From assembly GCA_030998225.1 (NCBI GenBank), contig JAPYXD010000754.1, positions 1,798,001 to 1,862,000 on the forward strand: a DNA stretch of 64,000 nucleotides. Direction: 5' to 3'. The first letter of the stretch is position 1. Every line of letters begins with the position of its first letter. Origin of the DNA: Diplolepis rosae. Lineage: Eukaryota; Arthropoda; Insecta; Hymenoptera; Diplolepididae. Below the pieces are notes generated by a model. It saw nothing but the letters and a program-made list of their open reading frames with translations, had not been told where the DNA came from and did not search any database. Shown piece by piece: positions 34,678 through 47,272 of this stretch. The translations under genes were made by a program, and so were the position numbers.

Positions 34678-35836
34678 GTATTTATGTTTACTGATTTCAA
34701 TAAGTACCTACATTCTAGCTGTACAAGCAGTTGTTTTAAGCTACATTGACTGAGAAATCATTAAAAATCAACTAATTGTTTAGCTAAAATTCAGTTATTG
34801 ATTGGAATCAAAAGGGTACATCAGCATTTAAATCTAAGGAAGTTAATTGGAATCAGAATCGATTCCTGTCCAATATTTTTATTTTTTATTTTAGAATTAA
34901 ACTCGAAATCTGAATCAGTCAAATTTCACTGATTACTTCAGTGGAAATTAACTGACTTAACAGTGAAAAATATTTTTCGTTGATGAATCAATGAAAAGGC
35001 ATTTCACTGATTCAATTATTCTAATAAAAATTATATTGATCATGTGACTCAAGTAAGACGTAACTTTATGGTCATGTACGACCTATCCGATCCCTACCTT
35101 ACTGATTATTTTTTTCCGTCCTTCGTATTTTCACATTTATTGAGATATCAAGTTTCTCAACATTAATGCCATATTTGTATATTTTGGCGGTAAAATGGAA
35201 TTTTTTATTTTTACAAAAACGTTTTTTTATCGATAAAATCAGAACCATTTGTCAAAAATGGCTGGTTAACGAACTCGCCCTTTCTTTTCGAACCCTCAAA
35301 AGGTGTGCCAAAGTCCAATCAGGGGGTCTCAAAACGTAAAGATTTGATAAAAATTCGGAAAGTGATTTTTCACATAAAACCAATACCTTCTCATAGGATG
35401 GGAATGCAAATATTTGTTTTAAGTATAAAACCCTATTTTGTATTTATTACTTTCCAAGGCACGTTGAGAAGTATTATTTATAAGTCAATCAGAAAGCTTA
35501 AATATGTAAGATACAGATCTATGCATATCATATAAGGGTGGTTCAAAATCACTTTTTTATTCTATAGGGCAATGACCCCCCCCCCCCCCCCCCAACCCAA
35601 TTTGTGAGGTTCCCGGAAATAAAAAGGTCTTATATTTTTTTCAAAATTTTGATTTATTAATTTATTAACCCATTAACATTTGTTTAGACAATTTAAATCT
35701 GTTTAAGGTGACTTCGGCGTTTATAATAAAATCACTGAAATTATCTAAATAAATTATGCTAGATTCATTTAGGAAAAAGAAATACCATGGTTGACGATGT
35801 CATTTCCGAAAAAATCGCTACCGCAAAAGTGTCAGT
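34678..35836. other. Locus A intron sequence with repeat fragments
   Basis: Positions 34678-34850 are paralogous to 50656-50830 in locus B. Positions 34895-35020 hold a CTGAATCAGT-family fragment, and about 35170-35412 a tail fragment of repeat family R (GGTCTCAAAACGTAAAGATT). An 18-C run is at 35576-35593. The frame at 35305-35535 is repeat read-through. Confidence 0.5.
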
Positions 35837-36435
35837 TTAAGGTAGTTTATCCATGAAAATTAAACCTCGGGCAAAAATAGATAATTTTGTTTTCAAGAAT
35901 AGCAATATTATTATTGAAGGGATCATTTGAAAGAAAAGAGATTAATTTCCAAGAAAAAAATTTGAAACATAAAAAAACAATGCATTTAACAAATTTTATT
36001 ATCACCCGTACTTTTTTTCTTATCGTTTTATATCAAGTTTTAAAAAATCATGTTATTCTAATAAATCACGGAACATTTTTTCGGGAAAAAGATTCTCTAC
36101 AACTTGACCATTTCCAATTTTTGGGAATAAATTCTTTAATGGCTGAAATCATTAAAAATCAATTTTCCAAAACAAAATTCTTATAAATAAACTGCTCAAT
36201 TTTATTCATTTCAGAAAATTGGAAACGGTTAAATAGTAGTGGATTTTTTTCCTGAAAAAATGATCCGTGATTTATTAGAATCACATCATTTTTAAAAACT
36301 TGGCATGAAGCGTAAAGATAAAAAGTTCGGCTAACAATAAAATTTGTTAAATGCATTATTTTTTATGTTTCAAATGTTTTTCTTGGTAATTAATCTCTTT
36401 TCTTCCAAATGAATAACAATACTTCTGAAAATACA
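35837..36435. mobile_element. Palindromic element of the TTAAGGTAGTT family (copy 3)
   Basis: TTAAGGTAGTTTATCCATG opens a palindrome in which AATATTATTATTGAAGGGAT, AACAATGCATTTAACAAATT and GATTCTCTACAACTTGACC recur inverted to about 36420. The outermost right terminus is missing. Frames at 35887-36356 on both strands are arm read-through and mirror each other. Confidence 0.7.
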
Positions 36436-37104
36436 ATATGTTTCAAAAACTGAAGAAGTAATATATGAAAATAATTAAAAACTACTTATTTGAAATAGAA
36501 TAAATTTTTGCATTTATGTGCAATTCGATATAAAATATCATATGCTAACGAAATTTTACAAATTTATTGTACTTAAAGGACCATTGAAATCTTTTTTTTC
36601 ACTTACGAAACGTAAGTAAAAACGGTTTGAAACAGTTGAAGGTAATCATGAAGTGATATTTGTTTTCGCTCTTAACATTTTGGCTGCTAAAAATAAATTC
36701 TGCTTTTTGAGCAAACAGTACGTTAAGTGATATGTTATCGGTATTTTATGACACTTGATATCTTAAAGTTCTTCGAACTGTTGAATTCGAATATGACACA
36801 AGAATTTCAAAATCCAAAATGACGGATTAAAAATAAAATACAATTTACGCAATATCATATGTAAGATAATCATTCAATATAAAATAACAAATAACAAAGA
36901 TTATTATAATCATCACAACAGATCAAAAAATTAACTCAACCATATTTCTATAGTAACAATGAAAATTAAAAAAGGAAAGTATTCACATATATGATGAACT
37001 CAAAGTAATTAGTTCTAATGGTAAATAATTTCTATTACTTAGGTTTTCATTACATTTTTTGACTGCAAATACAGACTTTTGAATGTAGGAAGGTACATAA
37101 TTAC

Positions 37105-37165
37105 CTCTGCTATAAGATAGAGCCACAAAAAAGCAAAATATTACAGCTGTTAAGCCTTCCATCAT
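37105..37165 (-). pseudogene. Locus A exon 1: signal peptide of an S1 protease-like gene
   Basis: The minus strand encodes MMEGLTAVIFCFFVALSYSR plus one base, followed by the donor GTAATT. A short start, a hydrophobic core and a small-residue end form a good secretory signal peptide. Length (61 nt), phase (1) and sequence match locus B exon 1 (56344-56404). The exon itself is open, but exons 2 and 3 of this locus are broken. Intron 1 spans about 4.4 kb because of the Penelope-like element and a palindromic repeat. Confidence 0.6.
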
Positions 37166-38245
37166 AGCTGATGCATGGAAAGTTATTTTTAAAATTTATG
37201 AATGCAATAATTATACACGTAGTAAAGTAGGGCCACACTGTATAGAACTGAAGAATTGATTTATATTAGTTATTAAAAACCTAATACGAATGCACTGATT
37301 TCAGATGATGGACTGATTTACTGTATTCTTATGACACGTCCGCTATATTCTTACGGATAAAAACAATATTCTAATCTACAAACATTAGCTTACGACATTA
37401 TTATTCACACACTGGTATGTGCAATACAATGGATTCATAATCAGTAGAAAAAACGTGTGTCGAAATTGAGGCCTATACTATCAAAGTTATTACTCTAAAA
37501 ACAAGTGTGTAGTGAAATGTGTAATTTAAACATTGCCAACTCAATTTTTCGGGTACAAAACGTTAAAGTGTTTGAAAATTAAACGTTACGTTTGTAATGT
37601 GTATTGAAAATACACACTTCAAATGCCTAAAAAATTAATATTGTGATTTATGTGTAGAAGTAACACACTTGTTCTTAGAGTGTTTTTATCATAAGATATC
37701 GAAATATCTCAAAATATATGCATCGTACGAAACTTTTTTTTAGTTCGCGATAGATGACGCTTTAAACATTTTTGCGAATACGCTTTTGCTCTCAAAACTA
37801 AAAAGTTTTTATTATAGGTATTTTTTTTGTACGATGCGTATTTTTTGAGATATTTTGCAGTGTCAAGATTAAAAACTCACCTTGCAGACGTAGAAAACGG
37901 AATTTTTTCTCACAATCCGGTGTAAATAACATATATTTTAAAACTATTTTACGTTTTGGAAATGAAATTCCAGTAAATTTATTATAAAATTCCAACAGAA
38001 ATTTTTCAAAGTGTATGAAAAACAAAGTTGGTATCACAGTAAATCTAATTTTCACATCTAATTTGCTATAGTTTTGTTTTTCATAGTTTTAAAGTACCCA
38101 AAAGAGAGATAAACTGTTAGAAATTTCCGAAAATTTACAAAATTTTCATGTTACAAAGGTAACGTAAAATTTCACGATATTTCTATTATCTAATTTTAGG
38201 TTCTTAGAGAAATTAATGGCAGGAGCCTAATTCAAGATAAAAAAA
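37166..38245. other. Upstream flank of locus A
   Basis: Positions 37166-37445 are paralogous to 56405-56730, so the duplicated segment includes the 5' flank and possibly the promoter. Positions 37490-37685 look like an inverted-end repeat: ACTCTAAAAACAAGTGTGT on the left against ACTCTAAGAACAAGTGTGT reversed from the right. The minus frame at 37798-38055 has no recognisable domain. Confidence 0.45.
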
Positions 38246-39499
38246 TCTGCCCGCTTCGCGGGCACATTCTCATCGCGCGCTTCGCGCGCAGCTCGCAAGT
38301 TTAAGCGCGCCTAGGGCGCGCGATTCGATCGTCGCGCTTCGCGCTCCGTTCTTTCTGGACCTCGCGCTTCGCGCTCGGTCTTGTGCTCTTCGCATATATT
38401 TAAGTTTATTTCTTATAATTTGATACTGAAGCTCAAACCAATTTTATAATAATATTACAGATGATGTGAATTACACATTTTCTCAAAGTCACTCTATTTC
38501 TTTTTGAATTTAAGTGAAACAGGAGATTCAATTTACTTAAGTCTCTATCAGCCTGAAGGAACAACGCTTATTTCGTATCTCACATATTTTGGTGAAAAAA
38601 ATCGAATTTTTTCAATATTAAAAATCAAAACATAAAATATACCTCCTGTCCCAAAATGTCTTAATGAGAATTGGTAGACCTCATTTAGGCAAATAATTTT
38701 CCATCTAAACGTTTTTTTGTATCTCACATATTTTGTCTAAAAAATGGAATTATTGAATTTTAATCGTATTTTTGTAATTGAAGCGAAAAATATATGTTTT
38801 ATTAGGAACTGTGTGAGACGAAAATTGTAGATCTTTTTAAAACGAACAACTTTGTATTCTTACGTTTTTTTCGTATTTCGAATATTATTGTTTAAAAATT
38901 GAATTTTGGATTTTCAATAGTTTTTTTTTTAATTAAAAAGAAAACTATGCATCTTATGAAAAAATGTTACAATTAAAATTTGGAGGTCTTTATGTAAAAA
39001 ATAATATTGTATCATAACGTTTTTTCGTATCTCTTATAATTCAACTGGAAAATGGAATTTTGATATTGTCTTTTCTCGAATTTGAATATGCTGTAACATT
39101 TCTAATTGTGATGTAATCAAACAAGGTTATGGGGATAATTTGTAGAGTTTTATGAGCACTATCCAACACCAGTATTGACATTTTTGATTTTGTCAAAAAG
39201 TTATTTTCAAAAACACAAAATTAGTGCTCAATCCCTCAATTTTGATTGGATGTGGCTGGTTAACGAACTTGTCCTTACTTTTTCGGCTTTGATAAAGTGT
39301 ACCAAAGCTCAATTGAATCTGATAATTCTATCGAGAGTTATGCCGCACACGACCTACTACAGACAGACAGACAGACACTTTCGTGAAAACCCTTTTTCTG
39401 ACTCAGCGGGTCTCAAAACGTAAAGATTTGATGAAAATTTCGAAAGTCATTTTTCACATAAAACCAATACCTTCTCATCCATGATGAGAATGTAAAAAT
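38246..39499 (+). mobile_element. Repeat family R, copy 2
   Basis: It has the same head (TCTGCCCGCTTCGCGGGCAC), the same body and the same tail (CATCCATGATGAGAATGT) as 23429-24797, with small deletions such as the loss of a body segment near 38560. Copy 3 follows in opposite orientation after 38 bp. Confidence 0.8.
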
Positions 39500-39537
39500 C
39501 GGAAGATCTATTGTAGAAAAAAAAGACAATTTCTCAC

Positions 39538-40959
39538 TTTTTACATTCTCATCATGGATGAGAAGGTATTGGTTTTATGTGAAAAATGACTTTCGAAATT
39601 TTCATCAAATCTTTACGTTTTGAGACCCCTGAGTCAGAAAAAATGGTTTTTACGAAAGTGTCTATCTGTCTGTCTGTCTGTCTGTAGGTCGTGTGCGGCA
39701 TAACTCGATAGAATTATCAGATTGAATTGAGCTTGGGTACACTTTATCGGAGCCGAAAAGTAAGGACAAGTTCGTTAACCAGCCACATCCAATCAAAATT
39801 GAGGGATGGAGCACTACTTTTGTGTTTTTGAAAATAATTTTTTGAAAAAATCAAAAATTCCAATACTGGTTTTTGATAGTGCTCATAAATCTCTACAAAT
39901 TATCCTTATAACATTTTTTGATTAAATCAAAATTAGAAATGTTACAGCATATTCCAATTCGAAAAAAGTCAATATCAAAATTCCATTTTCCAGTTAAATT
40001 ATACGAGATACTAAAAAACGTTATGATACAATATTATTGAATACATAAGGCCTACAAATTTGAATTATAACATTTTTTCATAATATGCATATTTTTCTTT
40101 TTAATTAAAAAAAAAACTATTGAAAAATCCAAAATTCAATTTTTTAACAATAATATTGGAAATACCAACAAAACGTAAGAATACAAAGTTGTTAGTTTCA
40201 AAAAGATCTACAAGTTTTGTCCCACACAGTTTCTGATAAAACATATATTTTTCGTTTCAATTCCAAAAATACGATTAAAATTCAAAAATTCCATTTTTTA
40301 TACAAAATATACGAGATAAAAAAAACGTTTAGATGGATAGTTACTTGCCTAAATGAGGTCTACAAATTCTCAAAAAGAAATTTCGGGACAGGATTTATAT
40401 TTTATGTTTTGATTTTTAATATTAAAAAAATTCGATTTTTTTCACCAAAATATGTGAGATAAGAAATAAGCTTTGTTCTGCAAAATAGTTTAGTTAAATA
40501 AAGTCTAAGATGGTTTTTTCTTTTTAAGAGATTTGGAAGAAAATGAATTATTTTAATCATATAATTTATTAAAAAGTTACTGAAATGTATACAGAAAATC
40601 GAGCGCGAAGCGCGAGCGCCATGATGAGAATGTGTTCCTTAAGGCTGATAGAGCCTTAAGTAAATTGAATTTCCTGTTTCACTTAAATTCAAAAAGAAAT
40701 TCAGTGACTTTGAGAAAATGTGTAATGTACATCATCTGTAATATTATTATAAAATTGGTTTGAGCTTCAGTATCAAATTATAAGAAATAACCTTAATTGT
40801 TTGGGGAGTGCACAAGACCGCGCGCGAAGCGCGAGGTCCAGAAAGAACGGAGCGCGAAGCGCGACGATCGAATCGCGCGCCCTCGGCGCGCTCAAACTTG
40901 CGAGCGACGCGAGCTGCGCGCAGAGCGCGCGATGAGAATGTGCCCGCGAAGCGGGCAGA
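39538..40959 (-). mobile_element. Repeat family R, copy 3 (inverted)
   Basis: This is a full inverted copy that begins with the tail (ACATTCTCATCATGGATGAG) and ends with the head GTGCCCGCGAAGCGGGCAGA. It is closer to copy 1 than to copy 2 in places: the (CTGT)n-flanked CTATCTGTC and the CCTTAAGGCTGATAGAGCC segment occur here and in copy 1. Together with copy 2 it makes a 2.7-kb tail-to-tail inverted repeat. GC-rich frames at 40747-41090 translate the CGCGCTTCGCGC palindromes and are not genes. Confidence 0.8.
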
Positions 40960-41160
40960 ATTTTTATTATTTAGAAGAAGGATTGGTCCGAAAAACAATG
41001 AACAGATTTTTTCTAGTTAAAAAAATGTATTTTGTATGTAATTCCGTTTTTTTCGTGTATTCATATTTATTACATTTCGAAAGACGTTAAACAAAATTAT
41101 AAGTCTAAAAGTTTAAATATGCAGGATACAGGTACGTTGGCACTATGTTAAGTAGTGTCC
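40960..41160 (+). repeat. Dispersed repeat shared with 53340-53530
   Basis: TTATTTAGAAGAAGGATT, AAACAATGAACAGATTTTTT and GTATTCATATTTATTACATT, then AAATATGCAGGATACA, occur in the same order near 53346-53515. A weaker tail is near 35400-35530. Function unknown. Confidence 0.6.
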
Positions 41161-41975
41161 AACAGTTTTATTAAACATAATTTTACTCATTTCGATGTTC
41201 GAAATACTAAATATAATTTATAAACTGACATGTTTGATAACATGTCTGTTATTATATTGACCCAAAATTCACAGAATTTTTATTCATTTCTCGTTTTTTG
41301 GCATTGGGTCAGTTTCTTTTTTATTTTCTTCGATTATAGTTGCATACCGAGCGAGACGAGCGAGAAATGACCGAGAACGAAAATTATTCTCGTTTGGATT
41401 TTATAAATCTCGTCTCATGTCGTCTCAATTAAACGAGCATCTCGTTATATAAACGAGAACGATCGAGAATAGAAAAAAACTGTTTTTCCAATTTTGATTT
41501 CAAGAATGAAAAATCAATGTTCAATCAAATAAAAAATTAATGAATAAACAGTGTTTAAATGGAAATCTGTACTCTCACTTGACGAGGCCTTACTAATGAA
41601 CCTAAATTTCTTAAATAACGTGAAGATCACTTCTTTAAATTCCCAAATTTACAAAATTTGAATTTATCAAATCTTTTATAATCGTAAGAACAAAAGCGTT
41701 GTTTAAGAAAAAAATTATTGTGATTCAAAAATTTTTGTCCAGCAAAATATTGTTCACACTGTACGCCTTAAATCAACGTCAAAATGTTTTCGAAAATGAT
41801 TGAAAAGGTTTGTGTAAATTTTTAAACTCCTTTAATTTGAATCTGTAAAATTCAACTAAAATTTAACTCATTCAAATTTAGAAATTTATTTTTATTTTTT
41901 TTTTAAATTTTAGGAAGCTTTATTAATTAATTTTGCTTTAATTTCAAATCTTTAGCTTCAAAATTTATATATGTG
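41161..41975. other. No gene seen
   Basis: A simple-sequence-like stretch (GAGCGAGAAATGACCGAGAA and CTCGTTTGGA-type motifs) occupies about 41345-41475. The rest is AT-rich without recognisable features. Confidence 0.4.
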
Positions 41976-42693
41976 CAGTACCGGTCAGAATTGTGAGACC
42001 ACCTGTTTTTCGATAATTGCTTAAATTATTCTAATTTGAATTATGTGAGTGAAAAAATTTGTTCTCTTAATTAAATTCAAAGCTATCAAAATTCTTCAGA
42101 AAATGAGCCAAGTATGAATTGGTTTTGTTAATTTGTGAAGAAGTTATTGCAGAAAAAGTCAAAATTTCAATGCTTTCTTAAATTTTAAATAACTTTCGAA
42201 ATAATCAACATTTTTTAATGTTCTTGGACTAATTTTGAAGTTAAATTTCTACAAAATCGAACAAAATTCTTGGAATCCCCTTAAAATATATATTCATATG
42301 ATCTTTATTATGATTTACCCACAAATGAAATTACAAAACTTTTTTGTTACAATTTTAACTCTTCGCATTATCCAAGAAAAAAATTATAGATTTATAATCA
42401 CAATTTACTGCTAGTTCGTAGAATCTTAGCTTTAAAATAAGCCTAAGAACATCAAAAAATGTTTATTTTTTCGAAAGTTATTTAAAATTTAAGAAAGTAT
42501 TGAAATTTTGACTTTTTCTGCAATAATTTCTTCAAAATACAACGAAACGACTTCATTCCAGACTAATCTTAAAGATAATTTTGATGGCTTTCACATTATT
42601 AAGAGTACAAATTTTATCACTCACAGAATTGAAATTAAGATAATTTAAGCAATCATCGAAAAACAGGTGGTCCCACAATTCTGACCGGTAGTG
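41976..42693. mobile_element. 718-bp Tc1/mariner-type palindromic element
   Basis: The left end is CAGTACCGGTCAGAATTGTG, then AGACCACCTGTTTTTCGAT. The right end, reversed, is CACTACCGGTCAGAATTGTG, then GGACCACCTGTTTTTCGAT. The palindrome extends far inward, with TTATTGCAGAAAAAGTCAAA and TTAAATAACTTTCGAAA against inverse copies. TA follows the right end. The CAGTRCCGGTCA...GACCACC style of end is common among Tc1-like elements, so this is probably a foldback derivative. Confidence 0.75.
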
Positions 42694-43342
42694 TAAATAT
42701 GTATAGAACGGCATTTTTTCTCATAATTCGATGTACATAACATATATTGTAAATTCATATTACGTTGCGAAAATAAATTTCCAATAAATTTATTGTGGAA
42801 TTGCAACAGAAATTGCTAACGGCGTGAGAAAACAATCTTAACAGGTATTACAGCAAATCCAATTTTCACATCTAACTTGCTGCAATTTTTTTTTCTTATA
42901 GTTTTGCAGTACCCGAGAGAAAGCTCCACAATTTCTTACTTTTGCTTAATTAGGTTGAAGAGTATTTTGCTAAAATTAGAAAAGATCATTTGCAATGAAA
43001 ATTCTATTTTTATATAAATTTCGAAAAATAAAGACACTACAATGTCAACTCAATCAGACGCATACAATTAAAATTAACCCAATTGTACGATCTTGTTTAT
43101 GGAAGATAGCATCTATAGCAGGATATTTTAAGAAATTGAAGAAATAACAATGAATGAAAAATGGTCAAACTGCGGTTTTATTTGTAGGATTCAAAATTAA
43201 TAAACGCATTCCTTTTACAATGAAATATTTTCCGAATATATATTTATCAGATTCGGTCATTAAAGAATTTTTTGTACCAAAGTATTGTATCGATTATGAG
43301 CAAATAAAATATGTAAATGAAAACTATACACAAATTTGTTTG
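42694..43342. other. No supported gene; start of an unassigned 88-codon frame
   Basis: A plus-strand frame (43154-43420) has no recognisable domain and runs into the first tandem unit at 43343. It may be a fragment of an old repeat. Confidence 0.35.
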
Positions 43343-46300
43343 TTTTTGAAGTTGAGAAACTTAAATTCTACACTGCATAACTTGAAAAAAACTTTTTATT
43401 TCCAACCAACAAACAGTTAAGTTACAATAGATACTTTAGTGGTAATATCAAGTATATTGTCAAACCTAAAATGTTCTTGAAATAATCTGTATTGATTATC
43501 TATTCGTTTTTAATTAGATATAATTCAACGACTGTAAAAAAACGGAATAATGTGATGAAAAGCAGGCAAATGTTAGAGCATGTCCATGATTTTTTGTTTA
43601 TCTTTATAAATGTAGTCAAAGATAGTACAATTTGAAGTACTGGTTGAAATTTCTATGCCAAATCCTACAAGTTTTTGATATTGAAACAGAAGATTACCAA
43701 GATTTTCCTAAAACATATCAAAATGATTTATGAATTTCTATCATTTTGATCCAACGGAAAAATACAGAAAAAACACAATATATGTAACAATTTTCAATTT
43801 TCGACACGTTGAAAAATACACGGAAACAATAGTGTAAAAATAGTTAAAAAAAAAAAAAAGAAATAGTTTAGTTCAGAAAAAGTTATTGAACTCTTTAAAC
43901 CTGAATCAGTGAACGTTCACTGATTCGCAGTGACTATTCACTGATGGCAGCAGCTATAAGTCTTTCACTGAGAATCAGTGCAATTCGACTGATGAATCAG
44001 TGAAATAGATTGAACACATAGTTCGCGAAGAAATTGAAAAAGTTAATGAGCGAGGTTGGAAATTGGAGATTGAAAACGTAATACACGGAAAAAATAAGTA
44101 CTGGGAAATTTACTTGACAGTCCTCGACTTTTGGACAGGACAAATTTTTCCGAAGATCCTATATACTTTTTATTAAGAAGCTTAGAACTTCATCGAAAAA
44201 AAGAAAGAATGTCCTAGATTAATTCAAGCACAGTCAATGAATGAAATTCTTTCAAATTTTATTGTATAGTTTTTGAAAAAATTATAGAAAGGCAAATAAT
44301 ACTTCTTCTAAAGAGTGCTTCACGTTTTAAAAGAGTTTGGATAGAATAATTTGATTAGGAAGAGATGAATACCTGCTATACAAATCAAAGAAAAATTCTT
44401 GGACTGCGCTTGAAAATCTTGTGAAATTTTTAGTGGTACGATTCGCAGTTGTCAATGTTAGTTTTTTAGATACGCAAAATTTTTATTACTTTGTAAATTA
44501 ACATAAACTTCAGAGATTATGAAATTCTTATATTTGATATCTTAGAATTCAGTAATTAATTTATTATAAGTCTCTTCATCTAAAAACTTTTCTTAGCCTT
44601 ATATAAAATTGATGGCGAAAGAAGGTGCAGCAATTTCTTACACGGCCCTGCATTTTTTGAAGTTGAGAAACTTAAATTCTACACTGCATAACTTGAAAAA
44701 AACTTTTTATTTCCAACCAACAAACAGTTAAGTTACAATAGATACTTTAGTGGTAATATCAAGTATATTGTCAAACCTAAAATGTTCTTGAAATAATCTG
44801 TATTGATTATCTATTCGTTTTTAATTAGATATAATTCAACGACTGTAAAAAAACGGAATAATGTGATGAAAAGCAGGCAAATGTTAGAGCATGTCCATGA
44901 TTTTTTGTTTATCTTTATAAATGTAGTCAAAGATAGTACAATTTGAAGTACTGGTTGAAATTTCTATGCCAAATCCTACAAGTTTTTGATATTGAAACAG
45001 AAGATTACCAAGATTTTCCTAAAACATATCAAAATGATTTATGAATTTCTATCATTTTGATCCAACGGAAAAATACAGAAAAAACACAATATATGTAACA
45101 ATTTTCAATTTTCGACACGTTGAAAAATACACGGAAACAATAGTGTAAAAATAGTTAAAAAAAAAAAAGAAATAGTTTAGTTCAGAAAAAGTTATTGAAC
45201 TCTTTAAACCTGAATCAGTGAACGTTCACTGATTCGCAGTGACTATTCACTGATGGCAGCAGCTATAAGTCTTTCACTGAGAATCAGTGCAATTCGACTG
45301 ATGAATCAGTGAAATAGATTGAACACATAGTTCGCGAAGAAATTGAAAAAGTTAATGAGCGAGGTTGGAAATTGGAGATTGAAAACGTAATACACGGAAA
45401 AAATAAGTACTGGGAAATTTACTTGACAGTCCTCGACTTTTGGACAGGACAAATTTTTCCGAAGATCCTATATACTTTTTATTAAGAAGCTTAGAACTTC
45501 ATCGAAAAAAAGAAAGAATGTCCTAGATTAATTCAAGCACAGTCAATGAATGAAATTCTTTCAAATTTTATTGTATAGTTTTTGAAAAAATTATAGAAAG
45601 GCAAATAATACTTCTTCTAAAGAGTGCTTCACGTTTTAAAAGAGTTTGGATAGAATAATTTGATTAGGAAGAGATGAATACCTGCTATACAAATCAAAGA
45701 AAAATTCTTGGACTGCGCTTGAAAATCTTGTGAAATTTTTAGTGGTACGATTCGCAGTTGTCAATGTTAGTTTTTTAGATACGCAAAATTTTTATTACTT
45801 TGTAAATTAACATAAACTTCAGAGATTATGAAATTCTTATATTTGATATCTTAGAATTCAGTAATTAATTTATTATAAGTCTCTTCATCTAAAAACTTTT
45901 CTTAGCCTTATATAAAATTGATGGCGAAAGAAGGTGCAGCAATTTCTTACACGGCCCTGCATTTTTTGAAGTTGAGAAACTTAAATTCTACACTGCATAA
46001 CTTGAAAAAAACTTTTTATTTCCAACCAACAAACAGTTAAGTTACAATAGATACTTTAGTGGTAATATCAAGTATATTGTCAAACCTAAAATGTTCTTGA
46101 AATAATCTGTATTGATTATCTATTCGTTTTTAATTAGATATAATTCAACGACTGTAAAAAAACGGAATAATGTGATGAAAAGCAGGCAAATGTTAGAGCA
46201 TGTCCATGATTTTTTGTTTATCTTTATAAATGTAGTCAAAGATAGTACAATTTGAAGTACTGGTTGAAATTTCTATGCCAAATCCTACAAGTTTTTGATA

Positions 46301-47272
46301 TTGAAACAGAAGATTACCAAGATTTTCCTAAAACATATCAAAATGATTTATGAATTTCTATCATTTTGATCCAACGGAAAAATACAGAAAAAACACAATA
46401 TATGTAACAATTTTCAATTTTCGACACGTTGAAAAATACACGGAAACAATAGTGTAAAAATAGTTAAAAAAAAAAAAAGAAATAGTTTAGTTCAGAAAAA
46501 GTTATTGAACTCTTTAAACCTGAATCAGTGAACGTTCACTGATTCGCAGTGACTATTCACTGATGGCAGCAGCTATAAGTCTTTCACTGAGAATCAGTGC
46601 AATTCGACTGATGAATCAGTGAAATAGATTGAACACATAGTTCGCGAAGAAATTGAAAAAGTTAATGAGCGAGGTTGGAAATTGGAGATTGAAAACGTAA
46701 TACACGGAAAAAATAAGTACTGGGAAATTTACTTGACAGTCCTCGACTTTTGGACAGGACAAATTTTTCCGAAGATCCTATATACTTTTTATTAAGAAGC
46801 TTAGAACTTCATCGAAAAAAAGAAAGAATGTCCTAGATTAATTCAAGCACAGTCAATGAATGAAATTCTTTCAAATTTTATTGTATAGTTTTTGAAAAAA
46901 TTATAGAAAGGCAAATAATACTTCTTCTAAAGAGTGCTTCACGTTTTAAAAGAGTTTGGATAGAATAATTTGATTAGGAAGAGATGAATACCTGCTATAC
47001 AAATCAAAGAAAAATTCTTGGACTGCGCTTGAAAATCTTGTGAAATTTTTAGTGGTACGATTCGCAGTTGTCAATGTTAGTTTTTTAGATACGCAAAATT
47101 TTTATTACTTTGTAAATTAACATAAACTTCAGAGATTATGAAATTCTTATATTTGATATCTTAGAATTCAGTAATTAATTTATTATAAGTCTCTTCATCT
47201 AAAAACTTTTCTTAGCCTTATATAAAATTGATGGCGAAAGAAGGTGCAGCAATTTCTTACACGGCCCTGCAT
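43343..47272 (+). repeat. Perfect tandem triplication of a 1.31-kb unit
   Basis: The units are 43343-44653 (1311 bp), 44654-45962 (1309) and 45963-47272 (1310). The only differences I find are in one poly-A run (14, 12 and 13 A), which exactly accounts for the lengths. Each unit contains the left end of a CTCTTTAAACCTGAATCAGT MITE and the left end of an ACACGGAAAAAATAAGTACT element, but no gene. Such identity implies a very recent event or an assembly artefact. Confidence 0.95.

Noticed and set aside
35887..36356. Frames on both strands with similar peptides (MHLTNFI...)
   Set aside because: The similarity is due to the palindrome; the two frames are the two arms of one inverted repeat.
40747..41090. 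Arg/Ala-rich frames on both strands
   Set aside because: They arise from CGCGCTTCGCGC palindromes in the head of repeat family R and are low complexity on both strands.
43154..43420. 88-codon plus-strand frame
   Set aside because: No recognised domain, and it crosses the boundary of a tandem repeat unit. Too weak to call a gene.
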